Assembly (NCBI GenBank): GCA_963795195.1
Contig: CAWCGU010000006.1
Span: 496,001 to 560,000 of the forward strand
DNA length: 64,000 bases
Direction: 5' to 3'
DNA from: CAWCGU01 sp963795195
GTDB taxonomy: Bacteria > Actinomycetota > Thermoleophilia > Solirubrobacterales > 70-9
The notes under the pieces are model-generated. The model searched no databases. It saw nothing but the letters and a program-made list of their open reading frames with translations, and was not told the DNA's origin. Each line of letters starts with the position of its first letter. Position 1 is the first letter of the stretch. The position numbers and the translations under genes were made by a program. Below, piece after piece: positions 17,220 to 25,481 of this stretch.

Positions 17220-17975
17220 ATGCCTTCCTGGCTAGACCAAGTCGCGGGGGCGGCGAGCCTCGTCCGCGACACCGCCCGTGAGATACCCGGGGTGCGCTGG
17301 GTGGAGGCGCAGACGCAGGCGGTGGAGCGCACGCTGCTGCGGGCCGCAAAGCGCCATATGGCCGAGCTCGAAGCGGGTGAGAGCACCGCCGACATAGAAC
17401 TGGAGCTGGCCGATTCGCAGTCCCCGGCGACGAGCGAACAGCCGCGCTTCGAGCCGGACATCGCGACGCCCACACTCGCCGAGCGCATGCGCTCGCTGCT
17501 CAAGCGCTCGATGGACAACACGCCAGACGACAGCCGCCGCACGCTACACCTCGCTCTGGTCGAGGAACTGGTTCCCGACGAAGCCAGGATCCTCTCGGCG
17601 CTCGCCGATGGATCGGCGTACGCGATGGTGCACATCGCCGAGCCGGGCTTCTCCAGCTTCCAGCGCCGGGTGCTCGAGAACGTCTCCAGCGTCGGACGGG
17701 CGGCCGGCGTGGCGCTGCCCGACAGAACTCACCTCTACGTCGCGCACCTGCGCCGACTGGGGCTCGTCGAGAGCGGCCCCGAGGATTCGTCGATAAACGA
17801 CGAATACGAGATCCTGCTGACCGACCCGCTTGTCCGCACGACGACCTCAGGGCTCGGCAAGGGTCCACTGGGCGCCAGGATCGTGCGCCGCACCGTGCGC
17901 ATCTCTGTGCTGGGAACCGAGCTGTGGGAGGCGACACAGACCGTCCGGGGGCCGCAGATGCCGGCGAGCCCATGA
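17220..17975 (+). CDS. Abi-alpha (DUF4393)-like protein
   Basis: 251 residues from ATG 17220. The N-terminal about 110 residues are charged and helical. The second half (LVPDEARILSALADGSAYAM, then HLYVAHLRRLGLVESGPED, then LTDPLVRTTTSGLG, then ISVLGTELWEATQ) follows the DUF4393/Abi-alpha pattern, in which a winged-helix-like domain makes an 'LGL' decision helix and a C-terminal 'T..G..F' segment. The family name comes from a lactococcal abortive-infection protein, but most members have no tested role. There is no signal peptide. It sits 31 bp after the small membrane protein and is convergent with the LVIVD gene. Confidence 0.65.
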   Translation: MPSWLDQVAGAASLVRDTAREIPGVRWVEAQTQAVERTLLRAAKRHMAELEAGESTADIELELADSQSPATSEQPRFEPDIATPTLAERMRSLLKRSMDNTPDDSRRTLHLALVEELVPDEARILSALADGSAYAMVHIAEPGFSSFQRRVLENVSSVGRAAGVALPDRTHLYVAHLRRLGLVESGPEDSSINDEYEILLTDPLVRTTTSGLGKGPLGARIVRRTVRISVLGTELWEATQTVRGPQMPASP

Positions 17976-18013
17976 GCACAGCGCCGGCCTGAGGCCGAAT
18001 GCCGAGCGGACGG

Positions 18014-19486
18014 TTAGCGGCGCCGGCCGCCGGGCCAGACGCCGTTGGTGACGCGCACTGCGTAGAAGCCGCTGAAGCCGTCCGAGTACCAGATCTCGCG
18101 GCGCCGGGGGACGAAAGACGGGCTCGACATCGCCCAGTTGCTGGCGGACATCAACAGGCGGGGCTTGATCGGCGCGTTGAAGTAGGCGATCTCCTTGGGA
18201 TGGCGCGGGTCGCGGATGTCGAAGATCCGCAAACCGGACATGATCATCGAGCAGGCGACGATCTTTGGATTGACACGCCTCGGGACGTTGCAGTAGTGGC
18301 CGGCGTAGCCCTGCAGGAAGCTGGAAGCGCCGGGGTCGGCTGAGATGCGATCGAAGTTCTGCGGCTGATGGACGGCGAGCCGCATGTTGGAGATCACGCG
18401 CGGCTTGCGCTCGTTTCGGATGTCGATGATGCGGGCAGCTCCGACCTTCTCAAGGGTGCCGAACTCGTCGATCTCGACGATGTAGGGGCGACCCTTAATC
18501 GTGATCGGAATCGCGTTCTGGGGAATGCTCATCGTGTCCCAGGTGAGGCGCGCGATCTCGGTCACCTGTGGATTCGGGACGCGGTTCTGCACTTCCGAGG
18601 TGTCGAGGATGATCAGCCCGGTGCCGGTGCCGGCGACATAGGCGCGGTCGCCGTCGTTTGAGATCTGCAGGCCGTGCGAGTCGTAGTTTCCGAGCCAGAG
18701 GGTGCCGGGCCGCGAGGACCTGGAAACGTCGACGGCAGCGATGGTCTCCGTCGCCGGCGACGCCGAGTAGAAGGTGCGGCCATCTGGCGCGAAGCCGCTC
18801 TCGTGGCCGAGGAATCCGGAGGGGCTCGATGACTTCAGCACCGGGTGGCGGCAGTCCTGGGAGATGTCGTAAACGTCGACGATCCCTGGGTAGAAAGTCG
18901 GGTTGCCGAGTACGGCGACGAGCAGGCCTCGTCGCTTGTTGACGACCAGCGACTCGTGCGGCGAAAGCATCGCCGGGGTGAGAAGCCTGGCGGTGAGGGT
19001 CGGGTTGGTGGGGTCGGTCATGTCCATGACGTTGACGCCCATCTCGCTGTCGATCAGGTTGGTCGGGTAAAGCAGTGTTGTGTCGTAGTAGGCGCAGTCG
19101 TGCCCGAACTTGTCGTGGTAGCGCTCGACCTTGAAGCCGCCGACAGTTCCCTGCACCGTGGGCTTCACGTAGGAGCCGACCATCCGCGTGTTGCAGGTGT
19201 AGCCCTCGGCGGCGCGCCCACTCATGTGATCGGCGAGCGGAACTCGGCCCTGGATGTCGGTTTCCGGGCGAGAGCCCCGTTTGCAGCGGCGCTGGGGGGT
19301 CGCGCGAAGCGGTGGCTCATTGGCCCAGGCGAGCGGGGCCGGCTTGACGAGGGCGCGGCCCTGCTCGTCAACCGCCTGCGGGTGGGCAGCCGACGGCGCG
19401 GGTGCAAGCAGCGCGCAGCCAAGAGCTGCTAGCGCCGCGCAGCGAGCGATCGCCCCGGCTTCGTTTGCGCCCGCTTCCTTTACCAA
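18014..19486 (-). CDS. Secreted LVIVD-repeat protein
   Basis: About 490 residues from a TTG start at 19486, chosen because a typical signal peptide follows (KEAGANEAGAIARCAALAAL, then GCALLAPAPSAAHPQ) and because it lies 7 bp after the upstream monooxygenase stop. The mature part contains LVIVD-type propeller blades: VNVMDMTDPTNPTLTARLL, GIVDVYDISQDCRHPVLKSS, GLIILDTSEV, AARIIDIRNERKPRVISNM and GLRIFDIRDPRHPKEIAYF. Conserved His/Asp/Cys residues (KFGHDCAYYDTT, GHYCNVPRR) may hold disulphides or metal. Enzymatic activity is unknown. It may be co-expressed with the monooxygenase. Confidence 0.8.
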   Translation of the reverse strand: MVKEAGANEAGAIARCAALAALGCALLAPAPSAAHPQAVDEQGRALVKPAPLAWANEPPLRATPQRRCKRGSRPETDIQGRVPLADHMSGRAAEGYTCNTRMVGSYVKPTVQGTVGGFKVERYHDKFGHDCAYYDTTLLYPTNLIDSEMGVNVMDMTDPTNPTLTARLLTPAMLSPHESLVVNKRRGLLVAVLGNPTFYPGIVDVYDISQDCRHPVLKSSSPSGFLGHESGFAPDGRTFYSASPATETIAAVDVSRSSRPGTLWLGNYDSHGLQISNDGDRAYVAGTGTGLIILDTSEVQNRVPNPQVTEIARLTWDTMSIPQNAIPITIKGRPYIVEIDEFGTLEKVGAARIIDIRNERKPRVISNMRLAVHQPQNFDRISADPGASSFLQGYAGHYCNVPRRVNPKIVACSMIMSGLRIFDIRDPRHPKEIAYFNAPIKPRLLMSASNWAMSSPSFVPRRREIWYSDGFSGFYAVRVTNGVWPGGRRR

Positions 19487-19493
19487 CGTCGCT

Positions 19494-21050
19494 CTATTTA
19501 GGCACACTGGAGGCTGAACGTGCGCCGTTGGCGCCGGCGGCGCCCGCTCGGTCCAACGGCGCGGCGAAGCGGTAGTCGTCGAGGGCGAAGCTGCGGCTCG
19601 CCCGCCGGGCCTGGCCCGCACTCGTCGGTCTCAAGTATGAGGCGTCGCCGTGCTGGTCGAAGTAGTAGGAGTTGGCGGTACCGCAGTTGTTGTTGTTCCA
19701 CAGCGACCTGCCCATTCGCTCGCGCATGTCGGCCGTCCAGCGATCGGTCGCCTCCTGGGAAACCTCCGCCTCCACGGCGCCGCGACGCCGCGCTTCGGTG
19801 ATCACCCGCACCACGTGAGCGGCGGTCGTTTCGACGAGGGTGAACCAGCTTCCCCCGACGAAGCCGTAAGGACCGAAGACCATGAAGTGGTTGGGAAGGC
19901 CGGGCATCGTGGTGCCCTCGAAACAGGCGACCCGTTCCTCCGCGAGGCAGGTGGCCAGATCAAAGCCGTCACGGCCCCGCACCGGCGTGCGCCTGAAGTT
20001 CTCGGGGTCGCTGGCCAAGCGAAACCCGGTCGCAAGCACGAGTACATCGACCTCGCGGTGCTCCCCGGAAGCCGTCAAAAGACCGCTGCCGGTGACACGC
20101 TCGATCGGGTCGGTGATGAGCTCGACGTTCTCCCGAGTGAAGGAGCGCAGGTAGCTGTTGGACACGGACGGTCGCTTGCAGGCAAAGCCGTAGGACGGGG
20201 TCAGCTTGCGGCGAAGCTCTCTGTCAGGCACCTGAGCGCGATACCAGACGTGGCGCAGCCAGGCAGCGACGCCCTTGGCGGCGAACGGCAGGCGGCGGTG
20301 GTGGATGATGATCGTCGTCAGGGCGACGTCGGAGACGGTGGACGAGACGACGCGCACGAGGTTCTGGATCGCCGGGAAACGGCGGTAGAGCGACTTCAGG
20401 CGCGGCGGTGTGCGCGGGTTGTACCTCGGACCAACCCAGATCGGGGTGCGCTGGTAGACGTCGAGGCGGTTCGCGATCCGAGCCAGCTTCGGCACGATCT
20501 GCACGGCGCTCGCCCCCGTGCCGACGATCGCGACACGCTTGCCGGCGAGGTCGCAGTCGTGATCCCAGCGCGCTGAGTGGATCGTCTTGCCTTCGAAGTC
20601 GTCGACCCCGGGAATCTCGACGGGCTTTGGATCGACGAAGGCGCCGATCGCGCTGACCACGAAGCGCGCGGTGACCTCCTCGCCATTCACCCGCAGGCGC
20701 CAGACCTGGGCGGCGGCGTCCCAGGTTCGCTCGCTGACCTCGCTTCGCAGGCGAATCTGCGGGCGAATGCCGTACGTGTCCGCGCAGTGATCGACGTATT
20801 GCTTGACCTCGGCGCCCCCCGCGAAGGCCGTGGACCAGTCGGGGTTCATCTCGTAGGAGAATTGGTAGGCCTGAGCCGGGATGTCGACGGCGATCCCTGG
20901 ATAGGTGTTGTCCCTCCAGGTGCCGCCGATGTCGTCGGCGCGCTCGAAGATGACGACACCCTCGATTCCGGCCTCGCGAAGCGAGATCGCGACGCCGATG
21001 CCGCCGATGCCGGCGCCGATGATCGCGACCTCGTGTTGGGGAACCTCGAT
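19494..21050 (-). CDS. Flavin-containing Baeyer-Villiger-type monooxygenase, no canonical start codon
   Basis: 518 residues when read from ATC at 21048-21050. The N-terminal FAD Rossmann motif VAIIGAGIGGIGVAISL and ERADDIGGTWRDNTYPG lie before the first ATG (20849), so a gene starting there would lack the FAD site. An in-frame TAG sits at 21054-21056, two codons upstream of ATC, and no ATG, GTG or TTG lies between. Other signatures: FEGKTIHSARWD (BVMO fingerprint FxGxxxHxxxW) and NADPH-site VAIVGTGASAVQIVP. It should oxidise ketones or similar substrates with NADPH and O2. An AUC start (with GTAGGA 7 nt upstream) or a sequence error are both possible. Confidence 0.85.
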   Translation of the reverse strand: MEVPQHEVAIIGAGIGGIGVAISLREAGIEGVVIFERADDIGGTWRDNTYPGIAVDIPAQAYQFSYEMNPDWSTAFAGGAEVKQYVDHCADTYGIRPQIRLRSEVSERTWDAAAQVWRLRVNGEEVTARFVVSAIGAFVDPKPVEIPGVDDFEGKTIHSARWDHDCDLAGKRVAIVGTGASAVQIVPKLARIANRLDVYQRTPIWVGPRYNPRTPPRLKSLYRRFPAIQNLVRVVSSTVSDVALTTIIIHHRRLPFAAKGVAAWLRHVWYRAQVPDRELRRKLTPSYGFACKRPSVSNSYLRSFTRENVELITDPIERVTGSGLLTASGEHREVDVLVLATGFRLASDPENFRRTPVRGRDGFDLATCLAEERVACFEGTTMPGLPNHFMVFGPYGFVGGSWFTLVETTAAHVVRVITEARRRGAVEAEVSQEATDRWTADMRERMGRSLWNNNNCGTANSYYFDQHGDASYLRPTSAGQARRASRSFALDDYRFAAPLDRAGAAGANGARSASSVPK

Positions 21051-21122
21051 CCGCTAATCCTACTCGTCAGTAGGTCGGTGGCGCCGCCGGCCGAGCCAAA
21101 GCCCTGGGGAGTGATCCCAAGT

Positions 21123-21140
21123 GAACCGCTTCCCCGGTTC
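21123..21140. promoter_or_regulatory. Inverted repeat GAACCG-N6-CGGTTC between divergent genes
   Basis: A perfect 6-bp palindrome with a 6-nt spacer in the 112-bp gap between the monooxygenase (minus) and the reductase-desaturase pair (plus), 22 bp before the reductase ATG. A TATAGG follows at about 21146-21151. This is the geometry of an operator over a -35 region. The regulator is unknown. Confidence 0.45.
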
Positions 21141-21162
21141 AGGCGTATAGGCTCATCAGAGC

Positions 21163-22263
21163 ATGGTCGAACGCGCAGCAACCCCGGATATATCCCCTCT
21201 GCGGCGGCGAGCGATGGCTCTCGCCAAGTCGATGACGTTCCCGCTGGTTCCCGACGACTACCTCGGCCTGCTCAACCCCGCCTGGTCGGCCCGCGAGCTG
21301 ACCGGCAAGATCGAGCGAATCAAGCCCGAAACGCGCGACACGTCGACCGTCGTCATCAGGCCAAACTTCCCCTGGCCCGGCCACCGCCCCGGCCAGTACC
21401 TAAGGATCGGCGTCGAACTCGATGGCATTCGCCACTGGCGTGCCTACTCGCTTACCTCGGACCCCGACCATCCGGACGGCCTCGTCTCGATCACGGTTAA
21501 GCACGTGCCGGAGGGGCGGATGTCGCCCTACTTCACCCAGCACGTCGAGCCCGGCTCGACTGTCTACCTGGGCGACGTCGAGGGCGAGTTCAAGATGCCG
21601 GATCCGCTGCCCGAGCGCACGCTGCTGATCAGCGCCGGCAGCGGGATCACGCCGATCTGGTGCATGCTGCGCGAGCTCGAGCGCCGCGGCAAGCTCGACG
21701 ACGTGATCCACGTCCACTGCGCCCGCGAGCCCGATCAGGTGATCTTCGGCGAGGACCTACGGCGGATGAACGGGATATATGACGGCTACACGCTGCATGA
21801 GCACCTGACCGGCACGGTCCCGCGACTCAACGGCGAGAGCCTCGCCGAGGTCTGCAGTGACTGGAGCGAACGGGAAACCTTCCTGTCGGGTCCCCGCGGC
21901 CTGATGGACCTGCTCGAGGAGCATTGGAAGTCCGAGGGCAACCACGAGCGGCTCAATATGGAGCGTTTCCAGCCGATCATCGGCCAGGGCGATGCCGAGG
22001 TGGGCACCGGCGGAACGGTGAGTTTCCGGGTCACCGACGTCGAGGCGACCTGCGACGTCGGCGTTTCGATCCTGGTCGGCGGCGAGCAGGAGGGCGCGAT
22101 CCTGCCCTTCGGCTGTCGTCTTGGGATCTGCCACACCTGCATCGGGAAGCTACAGTCAGGACAGGTTCGCGACCTGCGAACAGGCGAGCTCCACGGCGAG
22201 CCTGGCCAGACGATTCGGACCTGCGTAAACGCCCCAGAGGGGCATATCGAGATAGCACTTTGA
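21163..22263 (+). CDS. Ferredoxin reductase with C-terminal 2Fe-2S domain, partner of the desaturase
   Basis: 366 residues. FAD-binding domain with RAYSLTSDPDHPDG (R-x-Y-[ST]), NAD domain with LLISAGSGITPIWCML, and a plant-type 2Fe-2S domain at the end (FGCRLGICHTCIGKL, then RTCVNAPEGHIEI; Cys spacing C-x4-C-x2-C plus a distal Cys). Layout and gene order match mycobacterial Rv3230c, which passes electrons from NADPH to the acyl-CoA desaturase DesA3. The desaturase gene starts 10 bp downstream, so the two form an electron-transfer operon. A palindrome lies just upstream. Confidence 0.92.
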   Translation: MVERAATPDISPLRRRAMALAKSMTFPLVPDDYLGLLNPAWSARELTGKIERIKPETRDTSTVVIRPNFPWPGHRPGQYLRIGVELDGIRHWRAYSLTSDPDHPDGLVSITVKHVPEGRMSPYFTQHVEPGSTVYLGDVEGEFKMPDPLPERTLLISAGSGITPIWCMLRELERRGKLDDVIHVHCAREPDQVIFGEDLRRMNGIYDGYTLHEHLTGTVPRLNGESLAEVCSDWSERETFLSGPRGLMDLLEEHWKSEGNHERLNMERFQPIIGQGDAEVGTGGTVSFRVTDVEATCDVGVSILVGGEQEGAILPFGCRLGICHTCIGKLQSGQVRDLRTGELHGEPGQTIRTCVNAPEGHIEIAL

Positions 22264-22273
22264 GGAGCTGACC

Positions 22274-23473
22274 ATGCCCAGCGTCAACGGGACCTACACC
22301 AGCGCCGACCCAGATCACCCACTGCACCGCCTGACGCCCGAGCAGATCGACGAGATCGGCGAGGCCTTCCAGGCCATCGGCGACGAGGTCCGGGCAGATC
22401 TCGGCGCCGACGACGCCACCTACATCCGCAGCCTCGTCCAGTTCCACCGCCGGCTCGCGGCGCTGTCGCGGATCGTGCTGATGGCCTCGCGCTATCCCCC
22501 AGCCTGGCTGCTCGGGACCGCCGGACTCGGCACCGCGAAGATCCTCGAGAACATGGAGATCGGCCACAACATCCTGCACGGGCAGTGGGACTGGATGAAC
22601 GATCCGAATATCCACTCGTCGACCTGGGACTGGGACACGGCCTCAACCTCGGCGGCTTGGAAGCACTCGCACAACTACCTGCACCACACCTACACGAACG
22701 TCGTCGGCCTCGACAAGGACGTCGGCTACGAGATCATGCGGGTCGATCCGAAGCAGAAATGGGAGCCGCGCTTCCTCGCCCAGCCCGTGATCAACGTGCT
22801 GCTGATGCTCTTCTTCGAGTGGGGGGTCGCCGTCCACGACATGGACATCGACGCAATCAAGGCGGGGACAAAGGACAAGAACCAGCTTCTACGCGAGCTC
22901 AAGGAGTTCGGCCAGAAAGCCGGTCGCCAGGTCCTGAAGGACTACGTGATGTTCCCGGCGCTCAGCGGTCGCAAGGGGTTCAAGCGCACCCTGCAGGCCA
23001 ATCTCACCGCGAACTTCATCCGCAACATCTGGTCGAACGCGATCATCTTCTGCGGCCACTTCCCCGACCAGGCCTACACGTTCACTCAAGAAGAGGCCGC
23101 CGACGAGAGCCGCGGTGCCTGGTACGTACGTCAGCTGCTCGGCGCCGCCAACATCGACGGCAACGACACCTTCCACCTGATGAGCGGCAACCTCAGCTAC
23201 CAGGTGGAGCACCACCTCTACCCCGACATGCCGAGCTCTCGCTACAAGGAGATCGCCCCCAGGGTCAAGGAAATCTGCGAGAAGTACGAGCTTCCCTACA
23301 ACACGGGCCCGTTCTTCCAGCAGTGGCTGATGGTCCAGCGCACGATCCTGCGCCTGGCATTCCCCGGCGGGTCTACGAGGCCGAAGGCGCCGCCGTACGT
23401 GGAACCGCCGGTCGTCGAGGATCCCGGGCCGGTCGTGTCCAGCGCACGCGGGCCGATCCCGGCATTTCCCTAA
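22274..23473 (+). CDS. Membrane fatty acyl-CoA desaturase (DesA3-like)
   Basis: 399 residues from ATG 22274 with GAGGAG upstream. The three histidine boxes of the di-iron fatty-acid desaturase family are present: GHNILHGQWDW, HSHNYLHHTYTN and QVEHHLYPDMPSSRY. Hydrophobic stretches lie between them (WLLGTAGLGTAKI, VINVLLMLFFEWGV). It should introduce a double bond, by family precedent delta-9 in stearoyl-CoA, using electrons from the reductase encoded upstream. It acts at the cytoplasmic membrane. The Pro-rich C-terminal tail is unremarkable. Confidence 0.92.
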   Translation: MPSVNGTYTSADPDHPLHRLTPEQIDEIGEAFQAIGDEVRADLGADDATYIRSLVQFHRRLAALSRIVLMASRYPPAWLLGTAGLGTAKILENMEIGHNILHGQWDWMNDPNIHSSTWDWDTASTSAAWKHSHNYLHHTYTNVVGLDKDVGYEIMRVDPKQKWEPRFLAQPVINVLLMLFFEWGVAVHDMDIDAIKAGTKDKNQLLRELKEFGQKAGRQVLKDYVMFPALSGRKGFKRTLQANLTANFIRNIWSNAIIFCGHFPDQAYTFTQEEAADESRGAWYVRQLLGAANIDGNDTFHLMSGNLSYQVEHHLYPDMPSSRYKEIAPRVKEICEKYELPYNTGPFFQQWLMVQRTILRLAFPGGSTRPKAPPYVEPPVVEDPGPVVSSARGPIPAFP

Positions 23474-23573
23474 GGGCCCCGGCCCGCCGCAAGCCCTTCC
23501 CAGATCGCCTGCGGAGCGGTACGCTAGAGGCAGTTCGAGAGTCGCCAGGTCGATCGCGTAAGGAGCGCTTGAA

Positions 23574-24206
23574 ATGCACCTACGGCTCAGCAGATTTGTC
23601 GCATTGGGACCGGAGCGAATGGACGCGATGGTCGCGGAGTTCAGGGGGAGCGACTACGTAGACCAGCTCGCGGGCTACCCGGGATTCGCGGGCTACATGC
23701 TCGCCCTCGATTACGGGAACGGCAAGCTGACGGCGATGAGCTTCTGGCAATCCCGCGAGGAGATGGGAGTTACGGACGAACTGGCCGAAGCTGCCCGTGT
23801 CGCCAGGATCGCCGAAAGCCGCCCAGCTCGCCACCCATTCGTGGACCGCTACGAAGTCGTGATCCATCGGGAGATGGAGCGCCTCGCCGGGCACCTGCGG
23901 CTGAGCCGGCTCGAAGGCGTGTCCACGGAGGCTCTGGACGCGATCGTCGAGGCGTTCCGGCAGAGCGACTACCTCGATCAGCTCGCAGCGCTGGCCGGCT
24001 TCTGCGGCTACGTCCTGGCGGTCGATCGCGACGAGGGCAAGCTCACGGCGATGAGCGTGTGGGAAACACACGACGCCCTGCTGGCGAGCGACCGCCTGGC
24101 AGAGACGGCACGAGACCTTCGGGTGGCGGCAGCCCGAACGCCGCACGAGCCGATTATCGATCGCTCCGAGATCGTGCTCGCGCGCGAAGGACTGGGTGTA
24201 CGGTAG
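23574..24206 (+). CDS. Duplicated ABM-like (dimeric alpha-beta barrel) protein
   Basis: 210 residues from ATG 23574, preceded by AAGGAG. It is two tandem copies of one about 100-residue domain. Residues 1-105 and 106-210 both begin HLRLSR and contain 'SDY[VL]DQLA..[PA]GF.GY.LA[LV]D...GKLTAMS.W'. The pattern fits antibiotic-biosynthesis-monooxygenase/stress-barrel domains that usually act as dimers; here one chain would form the pseudo-dimer. No haem or catalytic residues can be assigned. Function unknown. Confidence 0.68.
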   Translation: MHLRLSRFVALGPERMDAMVAEFRGSDYVDQLAGYPGFAGYMLALDYGNGKLTAMSFWQSREEMGVTDELAEAARVARIAESRPARHPFVDRYEVVIHREMERLAGHLRLSRLEGVSTEALDAIVEAFRQSDYLDQLAALAGFCGYVLAVDRDEGKLTAMSVWETHDALLASDRLAETARDLRVAAARTPHEPIIDRSEIVLAREGLGVR

Positions 24207-24210
24207 GAGC

Positions 24211-25479
24211 GTGCGCGCGGTAGACCTCGCCCTGAGCAGACTGACCCGCACGGGGTTGCTTTCACTGCTTGTCACGGCGGGTCTCTGCGGCGGCTTGGTT
24301 TCGCTGTCGGGCTGCGGCGAGGAGGAGACGACCAGCACGACCGCACCCGTGGGCGGCGCTCTCCCCGAGGCGACCCGGGAGAAGCTCGATGCGGCGGTGC
24401 GAAAGTCATTCCCTCAAGCTGCGGCGCCGGGCGCGGTGATCGGCGTTCAGACGCCCGACGGGAAATGGGTCAAGGCGGTCGGTGTCGCCGATGACGAAAC
24501 GGGGGAGCCGATGAAGGCCAGCCTCCACGTCCGCGTCGGCTCCGTGACGAAGACGTTCACGGGCACGGCACTGATGCAGCTCGTCGAAAACGGGGATGTC
24601 TCCCTCGACGACCCTGTCGCCGACTACGTGCCCGACGTGCCGCGCGGCGAGAAGATCACGCTGCGCCAGATCGCGGATATGACCAGCGGGATCGCCAGCT
24701 ACACGCAGCAGGACTCCTTCACGGACGTGCTGTTCTCAAGGCCCGAGACCGTCTGGACGCCTGAAGAGGTGCTCGAGATCGGCGTCGACGTACCCCCGTT
24801 GTTCAAGCCCGGCACGCAGTTCGACTATTCCAATACGAACACGATCCTGGTCGGGAAGGTGATTGAGAAGGTGACCGGCCAGCCGCTCGAGGAGGTCTTC
24901 CGCGAGCAGATCTTCGAACCGCTGGGGCTCACGCAGACCTCGTGGCCGGGCAAATCCCCCGAGCTGCCCGAGCCGTACTCGCACGGCTACACGCTTCAGG
25001 GGCAGCCGCCCGACCAACCTGCGGACGCCACGAACTGGAATCCCTCATGGGGCTGGGCGGCCGGGGAACTGGTTTCGGCCATGGACGACATGCTCGTATA
25101 CGGCCGGGCCCTCGGCACCGGTGAGGGGCTGCTGGCGCCGGAGATCCAGGAGCAGAGGCTGGCGTCTTTGAATGGCGACATTCCCCCGTTGAACGAAGAG
25201 AACAAGTACGGCGTCGGCCTGAGCTCGGCCGGCGGCTGGATCGGACACACGGGGACGCTGCCGGGGTACAACACCACGGTTTACTACCACCCCGATATCG
25301 ACACCACGGTCATCGTCGAGGCCAACAGCGACGTCGCGCGAGGCTCCTGCGAGGGCAAGACGACATTCACCGACGACGACGCGGAGCTGCAGACGCTGGC
25401 ATGCGCCGACCCCGCGCAGCGCGTCTTTGCCGCCGTCGCCGACGCGCTCGGCCAGCCCTTCCCCCTGTTGCCGGGCTGA
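24211..25479 (+). CDS. Beta-lactamase-fold serine hydrolase lipoprotein
   Basis: 422 residues from GTG 24211, supported by GGTAGGA upstream; the open frame starts 15 bp earlier. Signal peptide with lipobox LSGC (lipidated Cys near residue 36), then a Ser/Thr-rich spacer. The class C beta-lactamase/DD-peptidase domain shows S-x-x-K in VGSVTKTFTGTAL, Y-x-N in FDYSNTNTILVG and HTGTLPGYN in place of the KTG box. It acts outside the membrane on peptidoglycan, esters or beta-lactams; the substrate cannot be told. It is convergent with the monooxygenase, whose stop is only 2 bp away. Confidence 0.88.
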   Translation: MRAVDLALSRLTRTGLLSLLVTAGLCGGLVSLSGCGEEETTSTTAPVGGALPEATREKLDAAVRKSFPQAAAPGAVIGVQTPDGKWVKAVGVADDETGEPMKASLHVRVGSVTKTFTGTALMQLVENGDVSLDDPVADYVPDVPRGEKITLRQIADMTSGIASYTQQDSFTDVLFSRPETVWTPEEVLEIGVDVPPLFKPGTQFDYSNTNTILVGKVIEKVTGQPLEEVFREQIFEPLGLTQTSWPGKSPELPEPYSHGYTLQGQPPDQPADATNWNPSWGWAAGELVSAMDDMLVYGRALGTGEGLLAPEIQEQRLASLNGDIPPLNEENKYGVGLSSAGGWIGHTGTLPGYNTTVYYHPDIDTTVIVEANSDVARGSCEGKTTFTDDDAELQTLACADPAQRVFAAVADALGQPFPLLPG

Positions 25480-25481
25480 GC

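Noticed and set aside
20849..20851. ATG 20849 as the start of the monooxygenase
   Set aside because: It would remove the FAD-binding GAGIGG motif, which is intact in the same frame upstream.
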